This document shows, one piece after another, positions 63,158 through 64,000 of a stretch of 64,000 bases of DNA. The position numbers were made by a program, and so were the translations under genes. How positions within the stretch are numbered: position 1 is the stretch's first letter; every line of letters begins with the position of its first letter. Below the pieces are notes generated by a model. It saw nothing but the letters and a program-made list of their open reading frames with translations. It was not told the DNA's origin and made no database searches. Source of the stretch: RGIG4079 sp045531405 (GTDB lineage Bacteria; Bacteroidota; Bacteroidia; Bacteroidales; Muribaculaceae); NCBI GenBank assembly GCA_045531405.1, contig JAZSDX010000076.1, forward strand, positions 1-64,000, written 5' to 3'.

Positions 63158-63598
63158 ATGAACAAAACAAGCGATTGGTGGACATCTCCAACCGAAAGTG
63201 AAAACGGACGACTTATAATGGTTACCGGTCGTCGTGATGTAGATAAATTTCGCAATAATCCTCGATTCAATATCAGAGTTGAAATCTCTTGGAAATATAA
63301 CGGCGAAGCCTCAGGTATGCCCGATTTTACAACGTCATCACTGATGGAACAAGTCCAAGAGGCTCTCGAATCTGAATTTAAGAAAGACCCGGTTGCGATA
63401 CTTACCGGTATATATACAGGGGATAATGAACGCAATTGGATATTCTATACATTAAGCACTCATATTTTTGGGTGTAAACTTAACGAAGCTCTTGCTAACT
63501 TTGAGCTTCTACCCATCTCAATTTATTGTGAAAATGACCCAGACTGGAATGAATATCAAGAGATGAAAGAACTTTCTGAAATTGATGCAGGAGATTAA
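63158..63598 (+). CDS. DUF695-like protein
   Basis: A 146-residue soluble protein beginning MNKTSDWWTSPTESENGRLIMVTGRRD. The layout (WW near the start, RFNIRVEISWKYNG, then NERNWIFYTLSTHIFGCKLNEAL) is what I associate with the DUF695 family, whose function is unknown. No membrane span, signal or catalytic motif is visible. It has its own promoter and its last four bases overlap the convergent dehydrogenase gene. Confidence 0.72.
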   Translation: MNKTSDWWTSPTESENGRLIMVTGRRDVDKFRNNPRFNIRVEISWKYNGEASGMPDFTTSSLMEQVQEALESEFKKDPVAILTGIYTGDNERNWIFYTLSTHIFGCKLNEALANFELLPISIYCENDPDWNEYQEMKELSEIDAGD

Positions 63599-64000
63599 TC
63601 TTTATTCTGCAAATAATTAAATACAGCTTCAGCACATCTTTCTCCATCAATTGCTGCCGATACTATTCCTCCTGCATAACCTGCACCTTCTCCACACGGG
63701 AATAAACCATTGATTTTTACATGAATTAATGTATCTTTATTACGAGGGATTCTAATAGGAGAGGAGGTGCGAGTTTCATCTCCTATTAACACCGCATCAT
63801 TCGTAAGGAATCCCTTTGATTTTCGTCCGAAATCTCTGAATCCTTGCTGCAACCTTGTTGCAACAATTTTTGGTAATAATTTATCTATTCTGGCACAATG
63901 TATACCGGGAGCGTATGATGTTGGTGGAAGAGAGGTCGAATTTCGTCCCTCAACAAAATCAATCATTCTTTGTGCAGGTGCATTCTGTGTCGATTTACTT
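63595..64000 (-). CDS. FAD-dependent dehydrogenase, C-terminal end (partial)
   Basis: The C-terminal part of a flavoprotein running off the right edge of the window. The frame stays open past the Met at 63966 to the last base, so that Met is internal. The visible end contains PGIHCARIDKLLP and GLFPCGEGAGYAGGIVSAAIDGERCAEAV, the FAD-binding C-terminal signature of the COG2509-type NAD(P)/FAD-dependent oxidoreductases (about 500-550 residues). The N-terminal dinucleotide-binding motif is outside the window. The substrate is unknown. Confidence 0.82.
   Translation of the reverse strand, partial: SKSTQNAPAQRMIDFVEGRNSTSLPPTSYAPGIHCARIDKLLPKIVATRLQQGFRDFGRKSKGFLTNDAVLIGDETRTSSPIRIPRNKDTLIHVKINGLFPCGEGAGYAGGIVSAAIDGERCAEAVFNYLQNKD

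Overview
The window is an AT-rich chromosomal segment from a member of the Bacteroidales. The signs are a men operon in the order F-D-B-C-E, an LpxC-FabZ fusion, a ThrA-ApgM-ThrC cluster, BspA-type leucine-rich-repeat proteins, DUF5686/DUF4924/DUF3127 families, and many upstream boxes matching the Bacteroidetes -7 element TAnnTTTG. The unusually long NusB suggests a Muribaculaceae-like lineage, but that family assignment is from memory and not certain. No phage, transposon, plasmid or CRISPR signature was seen; nearly everything is core metabolism.

Layout. 0.1-2.4 kb (-): TetR regulator, ketoacyl-ACP synthase III-like enzyme and FabG in one tight operon. 2.5-5.5 kb (+): DacB (PBP4), RsmI and a coiled-coil lipoprotein, closed by a strong terminator. 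5.6-13.5 kb (+): FtsY, RimO and the menaquinone genes menF, D, B, C, E, overlapping end to end. 13.5-17.4 kb: a Crp/Fnr regulator (-), a structured non-coding RNA (+) and pyruvate phosphate dikinase (-). 17.6-20.6 kb (+): a long structured leader or ncRNA followed by a secreted BspA-like LRR protein. 20.7-25.3 kb: RlmD (TTG start), a CYTH protein (-) and a DUF5686 outer-membrane protein. 25.3-30.1 kb (+): SppA, LpxK, purine nucleoside phosphorylase, ThiL. 30.2-33.6 kb (+): NusB with an internal duplication, YajC, a YbbR-like protein, CoaE. 33.6-40.3 kb (-): ThrA, ApgM, ThrC, a small unknown protein, an acyltransferase and a nitrilase-family amidase. 40.7-41.6 kb: a broken BspA-like paralogue. 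41.8-49.5 kb (-): DUF4924; then RfbD, RF3, two SGNH proteins and an MBOAT O-acyltransferase. 49.6-53.3 kb (+): tRNA-Gln(CTG), ThrS, IF3, L35, L20. 53.4-55.1 kb (+): GlnRS. 55.2-56.5 kb (-): RsmG and a metallo-beta-lactamase-fold hydrolase. 56.6-60.8 kb (+): CvfB-like S1 protein, LpxD, LpxC/FabZ, LpxA. 60.9-64.0 kb: DUF3127 (-), a GHL10 glycosidase-like secreted protein (-), a DUF695-like protein (+), and the C-terminal end of an FAD-dependent dehydrogenase (-).

Functional themes are envelope biogenesis (LpxA/C/D/K, DacB, SppA, MBOAT/SGNH, BspA), menaquinone synthesis, threonine synthesis, and translation (ThrS, GlnS, IF3, RF3, RsmI, RsmG, RimO, RlmD). The parts least explained by known genes are the two structured RNA loci flanking ppdK, the duplicated NusB N-terminal region, the SSB-like tail on the DUF3127 protein, the MBOAT/SGNH cassette and the uncharacterised TetR/KASIII/FabG operon. 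All calls are from reading the sequence; no database search or folding program was run.
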